Assembly (NCBI GenBank): GCA_001839685.1
Contig: MLAK01000560.1
Coordinates: 132,865-196,864 of the forward strand
Direction: 5' to 3'
DNA from: Tritrichomonas foetus
Taxonomy: Eukaryota > Parabasalia > Tritrichomonadida > Tritrichomonadidae
DNA length: 64,000 bases
Positions 29,540 through 40,235 of this stretch are shown here, in pieces. The position numbers and the translations under genes were made by a program. Position 1 is the stretch's first letter. Each line of letters starts with the position of its first letter. The notes below the pieces were generated by a model, which saw only the letters and a program-made list of their open reading frames with translations, was not told the origin of the DNA and did not search any database.

Positions 29540-31120
29540 TATATTTTTTATTCAAAATCGGCAATCAGATAAAAGTCATCTGATTTCAGAATCATAATCA
29601 AGAGAAACTTGATACGTGTGAATATCTATGTCTGTATGAATGAGTTCGAAACAAATCAATGGTATTTACAAAAACCTAATCGAGACAAATTTGAAGGTTG
29701 TTACAAAAACACTGAAATCACTAGAAATAATTTTTTTCCCCTGATGCAACTTTTTCAGTGAAAACGCAAAAGAGAATTTGAACTTTTTGTAATTGAAAAG
29801 ATTTTCGATTGATAATAAAGGTGAATATTTGGCCAGGAGATAATAAATCATATAACCACTTCACTAAATTGGATCTTCCAGCATGCACGTTCGACCTTAC
29901 TTATCGCATAATCCTCCCTCGATATGAATTTCTACGAAGTTATCAGAAAATGCATCGATCAACACTAATTTCAACACCATATTCAAAGCACGATCAGATT
30001 ATTTTTCGAGATATTTTTTAGCTTTATTTAACGAGCCAAACATAATTCGAAATTGTATGAAACTTATTTTTACAATCAATGTTGCGCTATAAATGGATGA
30101 CTGCTCTTTTTCATGGATTTCATAACATAATTTCGATTTCGCTTTTTTATCGATTATTCTGACAAGTTTCATTTTTTCAAACGGAAAACCTTTGCTCGAA
30201 TATGTTTTATATTGACAAATAAATAATCGCACAATCAGAATCCGGATAAATAATTAAATCGACATGTGATGTGAAAATGACATATGACATATGAAGTAAA
30301 ATATTTACGATTCGCAAAGGTCAATAAATTTACGCATCAATTCTAACGATAATAATGATTTATTTTTCACACCCTACAACATTCAAGGATTATATCGAAA
30401 TTTCTGTTTAATTCATCTTCCAGATCAAACAATCGAATATATAAGCGATGATATCGAAGAGCCATCAATGTGTCATATCATTTTATCACAAATGTTCAAA
30501 TACTTTCACAAAAGGAAAATAAAATTGTGGATTTTATTTTTTTATCTAAAATATTTTGAATGCACAAAAGCCAGACAGACTTAGTCAAATGATAGAGATT
30601 AATCTTTTGTGAGATTTTCATCAATCTTCTTACCTGTATTTAGAATCTAATTAAAACATCGATTATGGAGAAAAAATTCAAAGTTCCGATCAAATACTTT
30701 GATAAATTTAAACTGCTTTTTTGACAAAAGTTATCAGCATTCCTCCTTTCTCAAAAATATGATTTACAATTTCAAAAAGTTTTGATGACACTTTTTTATT
30801 CGCAAAAAACATTTCAGACCTCTCTCAAAACCTACATTTTCCATATCCATTAAATTAATTCATTTTATTTTTTCCAAATTGATATCAAAATCATAGATTT
30901 TCGGCTAATTTGTATTCAAAAATCTTATTTTTCAAAAAAAAAAAATCTCTCAATCTTATGAAAATTTCTCAATCTTTTCTATTTCTCATTCAGTTACAAG
31001 CCAACACAAAAATTATATTATCTAACAATTTTTACATAAAAATTCTGAATAGAATTTTTTTGAGTTTATTTAAAAAGATGGGGATTGTATTGAAAATTTC
31101 TATAAAATCCGACGGTTTTT
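29540..31120. other. Long spacer, possible gene remnants
   Basis: About 1.6 kb without an intact gene. Short protein-like stretches occur at 29820-30021 (including KLDLPACTFDLTYRIILPRY) and about 30350-30560 (LIHLPDQTIEYISDDIEEPS), interrupted by stops. They may be remnants of a decayed gene but I cannot identify one. An AATATTTGGCC string lies at 29824-29834, and AACTTTTT occurs twice near 29745-29790. Confidence 0.35.
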
Positions 31121-31456
31121 ATGGCACTTGAAGGGATGAACTCTTTGTGGTTATGCTGCGACCCCGAACCTTCGAAAGACTTGAAGGCTTCAAAGGGTGA
31201 ACAGCAATCTCGTACCAACGGAGTCTCCTCTCCCTTTCTTGGCGTGTTTACCGAAGATCCGGTAAACATCGCTAAATGGCTCAAAAGGCCAACAACCCCT
31301 GCTCCGGCAGAAACCCTTCCAGTGCTCACGAAATCCGCCTTGCAAGAGGACGATTTCGAGCCCCTTATCTGCGAGTCTCCTCCATCGCACTGTCCATTTG
31401 ATTTTGTGCCAGATGCGATCAAGGGTGACTTGTGCAGCGTCATCACTATTTTTTAA
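31121..31456 (+). CDS. Small hypothetical protein, GC-richer than flanks
   Basis: 111 residues, rich in Pro, Ser, Asp and Cys (WLCCDPEPSKDL near the N-terminus; APAETLPVLT in the middle). I do not recognise it. The frame is notably richer in G+C (about half) than the 30% of its surroundings, which is how real genes look in this window. It has no transmembrane segment. A second ATG five codons in (MNSLWLCC) is an alternative start. The antisense strand is also open across it, so the strand call rests on amino-acid composition and the well-placed stop. Function unknown. Confidence 0.5.
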   Translation: MALEGMNSLWLCCDPEPSKDLKASKGEQQSRTNGVSSPFLGVFTEDPVNIAKWLKRPTTPAPAETLPVLTKSALQEDDFEPLICESPPSHCPFDFVPDAIKGDLCSVITIF

Positions 31457-31972
31457 ATAGATGATAGATGGACAAAAGACAGATTACAGACTATTATTAT
31501 TTCTAATTTAAATGTTAATAAAAAAAAGAGGATGTAATTTTCTTACTACTAACACTACATGTTTTTTTTTAGTTTTACATTATTTTTTTCTAGTCATTAT
31601 TCTCAAATTTTTCCAATTTATTTCTACCCCGCAATATTTTGATATGTAATCTTTAAAAGATGATTGTAATCGTTTGCTTATTTTATGCGATGGTATTTCG
31701 CGAATTATGGCCCACTTTTTTCGACAAAAAATTCATTGTTCTTTATTATGGGTAATTTGAATTCTAATATCAACAACTGTGATTGAGATTCTGTTTACAA
31801 ACGAATTATATGAGTTTCAAGTCTAAACCATGAAAATCATAATATCTGGCGGCTATTTTTTTTCGAGTTTTCAAGTTTATCTTCCTGAATCCAATTTTGA
31901 TACTTTCATAATGCATTAATACTTTGACCATCTTCCATTGAATGGTATTCGTTCCTTTCAAATCCTCAAAAA
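31457..31972. other. AT-rich spacer
   Basis: About 515 bp before the Rab gene. It contains CACTTTTTT near 31710 (AAAAAGTG motif, reverse) but no gene. Confidence 0.45.
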
Positions 31973-32557
31973 ATGATCGACCAAAGCTGCCCACCCGAAC
32001 TCTCTTTCAGAATTGTCACAATTGGAGATTCTTCGGTTGGTAAAACTTCAATAATCAACAGGCTTATTCACGACAAGTTTTCCTCTAACGAACCCGGAAC
32101 AATCGGAGCGAATTACCAACAATATTATCTCGATATCAATCAGCAGAGAATTGAGATGCAAATTTGGGACACAGCAGGCCAAGAAAAATACCGCGCTTTA
32201 ATGCCAATCTACTTTCGAAGATCGCATGCCGCATTAATCGTATATGCCTCCAATAATGAAGATTCCTTCAACCACCTTCCAAGTTTCATTCACGGATTTC
32301 AAGACGTCGTTGGTACAGATACAGTCATTTACATAGTTGGAAATAAATGCGACCTTTATGATAATATGACAGTTGATTATTCAACAGCCGAAGAATGGGC
32401 GACTCAGCATGGATTTAAATTTTTCAAAACATCCGCGCTCACAGGCGAAGGAATAAAAGAGATGCTCCGCGTGCTTGGTGAAGAATTATTGACAAGAAAA
32501 AATAATATTACAAAAGAACTAAAGCCTGAGGTGAGTAATTCGGACAAATGTTGCTAA
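31973..32557 (+). CDS. Rab-family small GTPase
   Basis: A 194-residue Ras-superfamily GTPase with all nucleotide motifs: P-loop GDSSVGKT (18-25), switch-I threonine near 43, WDTAGQE (65-71), NKCD (124-127) and TSAL (153-156). The C-terminus ends in CC, a Rab-type geranylgeranylation signal. Switch II (GQEKYRALMPIYFRRS) is Rab-like and closest in feel to Rab5/Rab22-type proteins, though the sub-family is not certain. It should regulate vesicle traffic. Full length, no insertion. Trichomonads carry very large Rab families, so this is probably one of many. Confidence 0.95.
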   Translation: MIDQSCPPELSFRIVTIGDSSVGKTSIINRLIHDKFSSNEPGTIGANYQQYYLDINQQRIEMQIWDTAGQEKYRALMPIYFRRSHAALIVYASNNEDSFNHLPSFIHGFQDVVGTDTVIYIVGNKCDLYDNMTVDYSTAEEWATQHGFKFFKTSALTGEGIKEMLRVLGEELLTRKNNITKELKPEVSNSDKCC

Positions 32558-33106
32558 TTTTAAATTTATTTTTAAATTTTGTGATTTATATTCAATAAAA
32601 TCTATCGTACCGTTTCTATATTTTTAAAGAGATATTTATATTGACTTTCTCTTTGTTTTAAAGTATGATGGCCATCATAAATCTACTTGTTACCATTTCT
32701 TATGTATATCTTACATTTAGATAGATTTCAGGTACTGATTTCTCAAGCAGAACAAAATATGGAGCCATCATTATTTCAACCAAATATGAAGTAATTGTAT
32801 GTCTAGTTAAAGGAGACTAACCCAATAATTGGCAATATCTGAGTTAATAATTCGTGAATATTACTAATCGTCTGATTTTGGGATAACATCATGAAAATTG
32901 TCATCAGGAATCTTATATAATAAGAAGAAAAACGGAAAAGAAAGAAAGAAAAGAAAAGCAAGAAAGAGAAGAAAAGAAAGAAAAGAAAAAACTAAAATGA
33001 AAATTACGCAAAACTATACATATTTACGCAGAATAAGGGGATAATTAAACCATAGTATTCTCGAAAAAAAACTACATTATTTGTAGTAAATCTATAGAAA
33101 TGGATT
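32558..33106. other. Convergent spacer with purine tract
   Basis: About 550 bp between the Rab and CAMKL 3' ends. It contains a GA-rich run at 32925-32993. No gene is seen. Confidence 0.5.
32925..32993. repeat. Purine (GAAA)n-rich tract
   Basis: About 70 bp made almost only of A and G with irregular GAAA/GAAAA units. Could form triplex (H-DNA) in principle. Seen directly. Confidence 0.85.
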
Positions 33107-34312
33107 TCAAACCATTGGTGGAAGTGTTTGATTCAAGTTCACAACTCTTCTATGTTTTGTCCTCTGCATCATGAAGGACTGTCTTGCCTGTCCCTTAGGT
33201 ATCATTACTTTCTTCCTTCCAGAAGGAGTTGTAAAGAAGTTTTCGAACGATTGGCAACGAATTGCGAAACTTGGAAGAGGCGGCATGTTTTTATTTTTAT
33301 CATATTCATCTTCATCATCTTCGCCATTTTCTTCACAGTTTCCTTCAAATGGTGACACGATTCCAAATCTCTCTTCAGTAATTGTTGATTCCAACTTAAC
33401 GGCTTTTCCGATTTCTTCCAGGGAAAAACCGTCCAATGGTGGCAATTTTGCTGATGCATTTTTATCTGGCTTTTTAATTGGCAGCTTCAATCCAGAACTG
33501 GCTGCTAATGACATAAATGGATGTTCCAACACTTCTTTGATTGTTATTCTTTCTTTTGGATTAATCCGAATCATCTTGCTGATTAAATCACGACAATCAT
33601 CCGAAAGGTTGGTAGGAAGATTATAATCCGCGTTCTTTATTTGCTGGATCATCTTACCAGTGTTGTTGTCCCACGGAGAGTCGCCTGTGACCATCACATA
33701 TAAAATCACGCCCAAACTCCAAATGTCTGCCATTCTACCATCATATTCAATTTTTGAAAGGCACTCAGGTGCACAATATGCAGTTGACCCACAAAAAGTT
33801 GTCATTTTTATATCGTCTTCGATATATCCGCATAATCCAAAATCCGTCACTCGAACAAGAGGAAACTTTTCGATGAGAATATTTTCGGGCTTCAAATCGC
33901 GATGGGCAACATTGAATGAATGGCAATATTCGATTGCGCGACATATTTGATCGAATAGAAAAGCCGATACTTCTTCTGAAAGATGATCTTTTTTCGTTAT
34001 ATAGTGAAATAAGTCGCCGCCGCTGCACAAATCTTGAATGAGATAAAAATTATTATCATCCCAGAAAAAGTCGTGAACAGCGACAATATTATCGTGTATA
34101 AGGAAAGATGATGCGTTTACTTCGCGTTGAAACCGTTGAATATCTCCTGGCGACATCAAATTATTTTTTGGCAATATTTTTATCGCATAGCTTCTTCGAT
34201 TTTTTGAATTGAAAGCTTTGTAAACAGCAGCAAAAGAACCGCGGCCAAGTTCAGCACCAATCGTATATTGATGAAGACGTCTTGGGAAATTTGGTGTTTT
34301 TGTATCCCCCAT
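33107..34312 (-). CDS. CAMK-like (CAMKL/SNF1-type) protein kinase
   Basis: This 401-residue protein has a complete kinase domain: glycine loop GRGSFAAVY (23-31), Lys45, HRDLKPEN (137-144), DFG (157-159), activation threonine near Thr172 and CGSTAYCAPE. The linear layout, with the kinase at the N-terminus and no N-terminal regulatory region, and the GDSPWDN motif suit the CAMKL group (SNF1/MARK/CHK1 relatives). The C-terminal 140 residues hold an acidic run (CEENGEDDEDEYD, near 325-337) and a basic end with no KA1 or UBA domain that I can see. It should be catalytically active. The upstream partner is unknown. Confidence 0.93.
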   Translation of the reverse strand: MGDTKTPNFPRRLHQYTIGAELGRGSFAAVYKAFNSKNRRSYAIKILPKNNLMSPGDIQRFQREVNASSFLIHDNIVAVHDFFWDDNNFYLIQDLCSGGDLFHYITKKDHLSEEVSAFLFDQICRAIEYCHSFNVAHRDLKPENILIEKFPLVRVTDFGLCGYIEDDIKMTTFCGSTAYCAPECLSKIEYDGRMADIWSLGVILYVMVTGDSPWDNNTGKMIQQIKNADYNLPTNLSDDCRDLISKMIRINPKERITIKEVLEHPFMSLAASSGLKLPIKKPDKNASAKLPPLDGFSLEEIGKAVKLESTITEERFGIVSPFEGNCEENGEDDEDEYDKNKNMPPLPSFAIRCQSFENFFTTPSGRKKVMIPKGQARQSFMMQRTKHRRVVNLNQTLPPMV

Positions 34313-36157
34313 TTCGAATTATTTTTTGAGCGATAATTTATTATTCAATGACCAGATTTCATTTGAAAATTGTATTTCGAGTATTACTAACCATCTGTAA
34401 TTTGTAAACCCTTTATGAATAAATTGAGAAGTGTAAAATCTTTTGAATAAATAATGAAGTAACAAACAAAGAGCTAATATAATTATATCTCAATATTCTC
34501 AAAATAATTTGTATAAATAGTGGTTATTTATAGAATTTAATGATAATAATTGAAGAAAGTACCATTAGATATTTTGGAAATAAGAAATGATAGGGAAATA
34601 AACATATATTTTCAAATTATTGAATTTATTTGAGATCATTATATTTAAATGAAAAAGTGAATTGTATGTTAATAAAACTGCATAATTTGAAATCAGATTC
34701 AATCAATTAAAATTTAAGAATAATATTGGTTTTCTTGATAATTAAATAGAAATATCAGTTAAAAAATAGGCATAGTAAAAATTCAATTCATAAATTGAAT
34801 TAATGGTTTATGAAAAAGTCAGAAATTCTATTAGCACAAATTGAAACAATAATAATCGGTCTTAATTAAAAAGAAGAATCATATGAATTGTGAAAGCGAT
34901 CTTTTAAGCTTATTCGAATGTATATTTTGTATTAAATCCATTTCTCTTCATAGTGTAAATATTTCATGAAAAAAGTTTGGTATAAGTTACTCCAATTAAT
35001 CATTATATAAAAGAAGAATTGGCTTTCTCATTTTCCGATATTTTTATTGACTTTGTACCGTAGAGAGTCTCTATAGAGGCATGTTAAGGTGCACTTAATT
35101 CACAACTTCAAAAAAACAATCTGACCTGATATGAACTTTCATCAATTGATAAAGAAAATAAAACCATTTTTCTTTTTCACAAAGCCATTTGAAATAGGTC
35201 AATATATTTTAACCTAAAAATCCAGCCTATCAAATGAAGCAAATTTTGCGCTTCTGAAATAGCGAAAATATTTTCTTTTGAAACAATTTTTTACGTTAAG
35301 AAAACAGAATGTATTCGCAGTTGAGTAAAGGCCAACAATGTAACTCATCAATTGTATGTAACCAATGAGAAATTGCTATTCATAATGAATCAAGCAAAAA
35401 TATAGCAATAAAAATATTCATGTCTTCATTACTGACTTTACGAAACATTTTACAAATCACTTTTCATAACATGATTTGAATACAAATGAATATACGATAT
35501 AATACCGGAATCTAGGTGAATTAATCTTTTATCTCATTTGTAAATATACATGAGAAATCATGATGAATTAATAGGATCATGGAGAAGATTCTGCAAACCA
35601 CTTCGTATGTAATTTCAGGTAAATTTTTTGATACGATTTGAAAGAATTATTTGTGAGAATTAGTATAAGTTTGATCAGTGGTAAATGTATTATTTCTGTC
35701 AGAATCATTGAAAAAAATGTTGCACTTCAAAGAGTTTCAGAAGAGTAAAATCTCCTTCTTACAAAATATTTAATATTCTAATAATTCTTTCGAATGATTA
35801 CATGTTTCTTCACATTTCCATGAACAGAATCTCAAACTTAAAAGGATAAACAATAATGTACCATTAGACTTTAGATGACAATCGAAATCAATAATTTTCA
35901 TTCAAGTGTGAGTCATTCATTCAATTCTATCCGAAAAACATTTAAAATCGACTTTACAAAATGACAAAAATATTTTTTGATGGAATGTTTCAATCTAATG
36001 CTATCAAAAGTAACTTGAGCTTTGAAAAAAATATATTATTTCTTTTCAAAAATGGAAATGAGTATATTAATTATGTGATATCAATGACAAAAAATGTGAA
36101 TTATAAAAACTGTAAAAGAGATATAAGGAAAAACGCTTACTTTTATATAATATTATA
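34313..36157. other. Long AT-rich spacer
   Basis: About 1.8 kb without a supported gene. It lies upstream of the CAMKL gene (minus) and beyond the 3' end of the Myb gene. It has scattered AAAAAGTG strings (for example near 34650) and a short self-complementary GAGAGTCTCTATAG stretch near 35063. The frame at 35961-36161 has no coding look. No tRNA or other RNA gene was found by eye. Confidence 0.45.
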
Positions 36158-36805
36158 TTAATAATCTAAATAAAAATTCGGAGATTCGTTGAAAAACGGA
36201 TCTATAAATTCTTTCCCGCTTAATTCTTCTAGAAATTCGTGAAAATCACAATCAGTCCAACCAATGGAAGCGCAAAGATCAATTTTCCCTGTTTGTATTG
36301 TAGAAGACTTTCTTATTGGTTCGATTTTTGGCTCAATTAATGGTTGACAAAATAATTTCATTGGTTGATTTTGTGGTATTATGGGACTACTCTGTGAACT
36401 TTTAAATGACTGTTGTGGAACTGGAGGTGATATTATGATTTGTGGTTTAATTAGAGCTTTATTTTTGTTACTACAAACAGAGTTTCCTGCTCTCTTTATA
36501 AGATGTTTATGCCATCTATTCTTTATATCGTTTCCGCTTCTTCCTTGAAGACTTCTCATCATTTTTGACCATTTGGGGCCAATTTCTTTATGAAGCTTAA
36601 TTAGAACTTCGTCTTCTTGTTGAGTCCATGGATCATTTCTAAGTCCTTCTCGTAAATAATTGATGTATCTGTCATGACATTGTTTTGGTGTTCTTCCTCC
36701 AAGCTTTTTTGCAATCGAATCCCAGTCTTCCCCTAGAGTCATTACATTTTCTCGTATTGTTTTGTCTTCGTATTCGGTGAAAGGGTGTCTTTTGGTTCGT
36801 TGCAT
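36158..36805 (-). CDS. R2R3 Myb-domain DNA-binding protein
   Basis: I choose the ATG at 36805 (MQRTKRHPFT), giving 215 residues. The frame is open a further 62 codons upstream, but that part is hydrophobic/aromatic and unlike a Myb N-terminus. Two Myb repeats follow: R2 (about 5-50: FTEYEDKTI..., LGEDWDSIAKKL, GRTPKQCHDRYINYL) and R3 (about 54-105: PWTQQEDEVLI, GPKWSKM, GRSGNDIKNRWHKHL). Conserved Trp residues are present, with Phe in place of the first Trp of each type as often seen. The C-terminal 110 residues are Ser/Pro/Gln/Ile-rich. In trichomonads Myb proteins bind promoter motifs, including one core promoter element. A TCACTG sequence lies just before the chosen ATG. Confidence 0.88.
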   Translation of the reverse strand: MQRTKRHPFTEYEDKTIRENVMTLGEDWDSIAKKLGGRTPKQCHDRYINYLREGLRNDPWTQQEDEVLIKLHKEIGPKWSKMMRSLQGRSGNDIKNRWHKHLIKRAGNSVCSNKNKALIKPQIIISPPVPQQSFKSSQSSPIIPQNQPMKLFCQPLIEPKIEPIRKSSTIQTGKIDLCASIGWTDCDFHEFLEELSGKEFIDPFFNESPNFYLDY

Positions 36806-37864
36806 CCAACAACAGTGATGTGAAGTATAATTTGACAAATGTATACAATTAATTCTCACAAAATCATCAGAATGGAAAAAGAAATGAATTCTGTAAAAAA
36901 TTAAATGGTGTAATCCGTAAAAACTCGTGGAATTAATCACTATGTCGAGCACTCTAGCAAAATACATAAATGATGGAAGGCTATCTATCATATGATATTT
37001 GAATATGACAGATCACTAGCTTTTTAAATCATGATAATGTTATTTTTCTATAATAGTGGCAAATATCCCAGAAAAGATAATCTAGGTGGGCTTTTTTTCA
37101 TAGCAATACTCAATATTTTCTTTCAAACCAAAACTCCATCCTACAAAAAACTGTTCAGAATTGATATTTTCTATCCTACAATATAATTTCAGAATAATTT
37201 GATATGACGGGTTAAAAAAAGCTTGCTCATAAATTTCGATGAAAAAACCATCAGTGAGCAACTTTCGAATATCATATTTATATTTATCTATTATGATTAA
37301 AGAAATTCGATTAATGATGGAAATAATTAGAGGACGTTAATAGCACAAGATGATATTTAACCTCAAAAAAACTCCTTTTTGATCCATTTCATGATTTTGT
37401 AATCTCTTATTGTAGAGATGTTTCATACTGGAAATGAAAATTGTTTTTCTCTCATTTTAGAAAAAAGTGTAATCTTAATGAAAGAAAGAGATCTACCATT
37501 CTGCAATGTATTTTTCATTTCATCACTAAAAGAGCATTTATATGGAAAACAAAGAATGAATTCATGCATCATTCAAAACAAATCCACAACAATTTTCATA
37601 TAAAAATCAATGCATTACCCAAGTGATATTTTAACTTAATCAAGGAATATAATGTTGGTTATAAATACATTGAAAAGATGTTAGTTTGAACTAATAGCGA
37701 TCAAGTTGATTAGAACTTTCGATACTATTGGAAGTCATTATTGCCAACCAGATTTTTTGAAACTAACAGTCAAATAGATAACTATTTCAAAGATTTATCA
37801 TAATACTACCAGAACGATAACCTTTTCTATTTAATAAGCTAGAAAAAATGTGTGTGATATCGGT
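36806..37864. other. Spacer upstream of Myb, no gene seen
   Basis: About 1.05 kb, AT-rich. The frames at 37418-37626 are short and overlapping, and lack recognisable motifs. Possibly contains remnants but unsupported. Confidence 0.4.
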
Positions 37865-38255
37865 TTACCAAATGAATTTTTATTCATGAATTAAAATCAT
37901 TATCAATATCGAACAACTCTCCCATTGAAATCAACTTTCTCTTTCCCACCAATTCGTGGACCTTCATAAGCATTAAAAGAACGATTAACAACTGTCTGCA
38001 TTCCATTAAACGTACATTTTCCTTTCGCACCAATCGCATTAGCACGATCTCTTTCACAAGAAAAACGAATGAAACAAAAAGTTGTGTTATCACGACGAAC
38101 GATGTTGCAACCTAAAGGATTAAAATTCCTAAAGAAATCCAACACTTGTTTTTCAGATGTATTAGCAGGAATTGGCCCCATCCAAGCAGTTTGACAACGA
38201 CTTTTTTCCAGTTCGCCGATTGACATTCCAGTATAAAATGAGTAATTATTCCTTC
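37865..38255. repeat. Left arm of a perfect 391-bp inverted repeat
   Basis: This is the reverse complement of 38499-38889. I found no mismatch in the stretches I compared base by base, and the encoded 107 residues are identical. The two arms are separated by a 243-bp spacer (38256-38498). Identity stops abruptly at both ends: the left copy has lost the original start region of the gene. Confidence 0.9.
37903..38226 (-). pseudogene. Truncated inverted copy of the RRM gene
   Basis: This encodes 107 residues identical to residues 14-120 of the gene at 38489-38851, on the opposite strand. It lacks that gene's start (MFRRR...) and its TCACTTTA initiator. Directly upstream in frame is a TGA (AAG TGA AGG AAT). 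An internal ATG could still give a 107-residue RRM protein, so it is not proven dead, but without its promoter it is probably a recent non-functional copy, or a source of antisense/hairpin RNA. Confidence 0.65.
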
Positions 38256-38480
38256 ACTTGGCAATTTTTTTGCCTTTTCTGAAGGGTGCAATTCAATGTG
38301 CATGAAACCGCTAAATTATTTCTATGATGAAAAAATCATGATTGTGAGCTAATTCAAAATTACTCATCAAATAATCTGCTAGCAGTGACATAAATTTTAT
38401 TTCTATCATTTCGAAAAAAAGATGTCAAGATTTATAAAAAGAGATTCATCAAAATTTTAGATCATTTTCGATCGTTCTCT

Positions 38481-38488
38481 TCACTTTA
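38481..38488 (+). promoter_or_regulatory. Initiator-like TCACTTTA at RRM gene
   Basis: TCACTTTA ends right before the ATG at 38489. It matches TCAYTT(T/A) and is absent from the inverted copy, which lost this part. This makes the right copy the likely parent. Confidence 0.6.
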
Positions 38489-38851
38489 ATGTTCCGCAGA
38501 AGGAATAATTACTCATTTTATACTGGAATGTCAATCGGCGAACTGGAAAAAAGTCGTTGTCAAACTGCTTGGATGGGGCCAATTCCTGCTAATACATCTG
38601 AAAAACAAGTGTTGGATTTCTTTAGGAATTTTAATCCTTTAGGTTGCAACATCGTTCGTCGTGATAACACAACTTTTTGTTTCATTCGTTTTTCTTGTGA
38701 AAGAGATCGTGCTAATGCGATTGGTGCGAAAGGAAAATGTACGTTTAATGGAATGCAGACAGTTGTTAATCGTTCTTTTAATGCTTATGAAGGTCCACGA
38801 ATTGGTGGGAAAGAGAAAGTTGATTTCAATGGGAGAGTTGTTCGATATTGA
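38489..38851 (+). CDS. Small RRM-type RNA-binding protein
   Basis: This 120-residue protein looks like a single RNA-recognition motif. An RNP2-like strand is at about 29-35 (TAWMGPI), an RNP1-like strand at about 60-67 (TTFCFIRF), and a helix after each. The C-terminus has a glycine-containing loop (GPRIGGKEKVDF). The RNP motifs are divergent, so the RRM call is moderate. The N-terminus MFRRRNNYSFYTG is basic and aromatic, as in small RRM proteins. The nuclear cap-binding subunit CBP20 is a weak alternative. The gene has an exact inverted copy 243 bp upstream. The start is supported by an adjoining TCACTTTA initiator. Confidence 0.7.
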   Translation: MFRRRNNYSFYTGMSIGELEKSRCQTAWMGPIPANTSEKQVLDFFRNFNPLGCNIVRRDNTTFCFIRFSCERDRANAIGAKGKCTFNGMQTVVNRSFNAYEGPRIGGKEKVDFNGRVVRY

Positions 38852-38889
38852 TAATGATTTTAATTCATGAATAAAAATTCATTTGGTAA
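38499..38889. repeat. Right arm of a perfect 391-bp inverted repeat
   Basis: This arm contains all but the first 10 bases of the RRM gene plus 38 bp of its 3' flank. It pairs with 37865-38255. An RNA read through both arms would fold into a hairpin of about 390 bp. Confidence 0.9.
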
Positions 38890-39593
38890 GTCGATTTTTC
38901 AGTTGACTTTTTAAACAATCAAGAAGAGAATTCCTATATTGTGACTCTCTGAGAAGTTATATATACTATAATGTGTCAAAGTGAAGTAACTTTCATCATC
39001 AAACGACAGTGAAAGTTATTTACACGTACTGTTGAAATGTTGAAATTTTTTGACAAGGTTCATGTAAGTGATTTTTTGGAAAAACGAATAAAAACAATAT
39101 TTAAATATGCATCTCTGTTACAATCTAGATGATTTTAATTTTGACAATCGTAAAAGATAGTTAAATCCAATTTTTCTCTTAATTCTTGTCACAAAAGCAA
39201 TTAATACAATAGAGAAACTTGTGTATTTAATAATAGTCATTTTATTTTAATGTATGTTGAAAAATATATATTTGGAATTAAAAATTTAATATTTCTTTAT
39301 AAACTTGTAAGAATTGTATTTGATTTGGGATTCTCATTTCATCATTGATAAGTGATTTTTGGGAAATATTCCAACATTGGTGATTCACAACCAATCAAAT
39401 TTCAATATCGTATGAAAAAGTGATAAATGATACAACGATTTCCAAAAGATTGTATAACTTTTTGAATCAACGCAAATAACGCATATTCAAAAAGTTGATA
39501 TTCTGAGTTGAGCTGAGTAATATTGAAAGGAGTGAAGTCGAACTTTTTCTTTGTGCCAATTATCGTATCACATCACTATAATTTTCAATTTTC
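38890..39593. promoter_or_regulatory. Spacer with AACTTTTT/AAAAAGTT cluster
   Basis: About 700 bp. AACTTTTT lies at 39456-39463 and 39541-39548, AAAAAGTT at 39489-39496, and TCACTATA (initiator-like) at 39573-39580, all before the flavoprotein gene. Promoter function is inferred. Confidence 0.45.
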
Positions 39594-40235
39594 ATGTCAG
39601 TAATTGGAATTAATGGTAGCCCCAGACCAAACTGGAATACAGCCAAACTTCTCGCCAAAGCATTAGAAGGTGCTGCCTCAAACGGCTTTCAAACAGAACT
39701 CATCAATTTAAATAAAATTAAATTCTCACCGTGCAGCAGCTGCCTCGTTTGCAAGAAGACTCGGGAAACTGAAGGAAGGTGTCATCAAGTTGATGAACTC
39801 ACGCCAATCCTCGAAAAGCTCAAAAAAGCAGATGCCATCATTTTTGCATCACCGACTTATTTCGGCCAAATGAGCGGCCTCTTCCACACATTTTTCGAGC
39901 GTGCAATTTTCCCATTAGTTTCCTATCGTGATTTCCAAAGTGTTCTCGGCAGGAAAATCAAGACTGGAATGATTTTCAATTGTGGAGCAGATCAGCAAGA
40001 GGCGAAAGAATATGGCTACGATAAGTTCTGGGAAAAGACAGCAAATGAAATTTCATCTGCTTTTAATGAAAAATGTGAATTATTGACAGTTTGCGATACA
40101 ATGGAAGTTCAAGATTACTCAAAATACCAAATGCAGTGCTACGACGCACCAGCAAAAGAGAAACATCGTGATGAAGAATTTCCAAAGGAGTTACAAGCTG
40201 CTTATGAACTTGGAAAGAAAATTACAACAAAATAA
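39594..40235 (+). CDS. Iron-sulfur flavoprotein / NADPH-dependent FMN reductase-like
   Basis: A 213-residue flavodoxin-like protein. The FMN phosphate loop GSPRPNWNT is at 8-16 and a second flavin segment ASPTYFGQMSG lies near 85-95. A compact cysteine set, Cys47-x2-Cys50-x2-Cys53-x9-Cys63, matches the 4Fe-4S motif of iron-sulfur flavoproteins (the last spacing is a little long). Such proteins in trichomonads reduce oxygen, peroxide and nitro-drugs such as metronidazole, and some are hydrogenosomal. No obvious hydrogenosomal presequence is visible at this N-terminus. The cluster residues are all present, so an active redox protein is expected. The gene may be a lateral transfer from anaerobic bacteria, as proposed for the family. 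Confidence 0.88.
   Translation: MSVIGINGSPRPNWNTAKLLAKALEGAASNGFQTELINLNKIKFSPCSSCLVCKKTRETEGRCHQVDELTPILEKLKKADAIIFASPTYFGQMSGLFHTFFERAIFPLVSYRDFQSVLGRKIKTGMIFNCGADQQEAKEYGYDKFWEKTANEISSAFNEKCELLTVCDTMEVQDYSKYQMQCYDAPAKEKHRDEEFPKELQAAYELGKKITTK

Noticed and set aside
35056..35090. Possible hairpin or RNA gene near GAGAGTCTCTATAG
   Set aside because: Short self-complementary stretch without tRNA-like arms or a T-loop.
35961..36161. 66-codon frame 3' of the Myb gene
   Set aside because: Asn/Lys/Ile-rich, AT composition, no motif.
36806..36991. 62-codon N-terminal extension of the Myb protein
   Set aside because: Hydrophobic, His/Phe-rich and AT-rich; the ATG at 36805 directly precedes the Myb repeats and follows a TCAC element.
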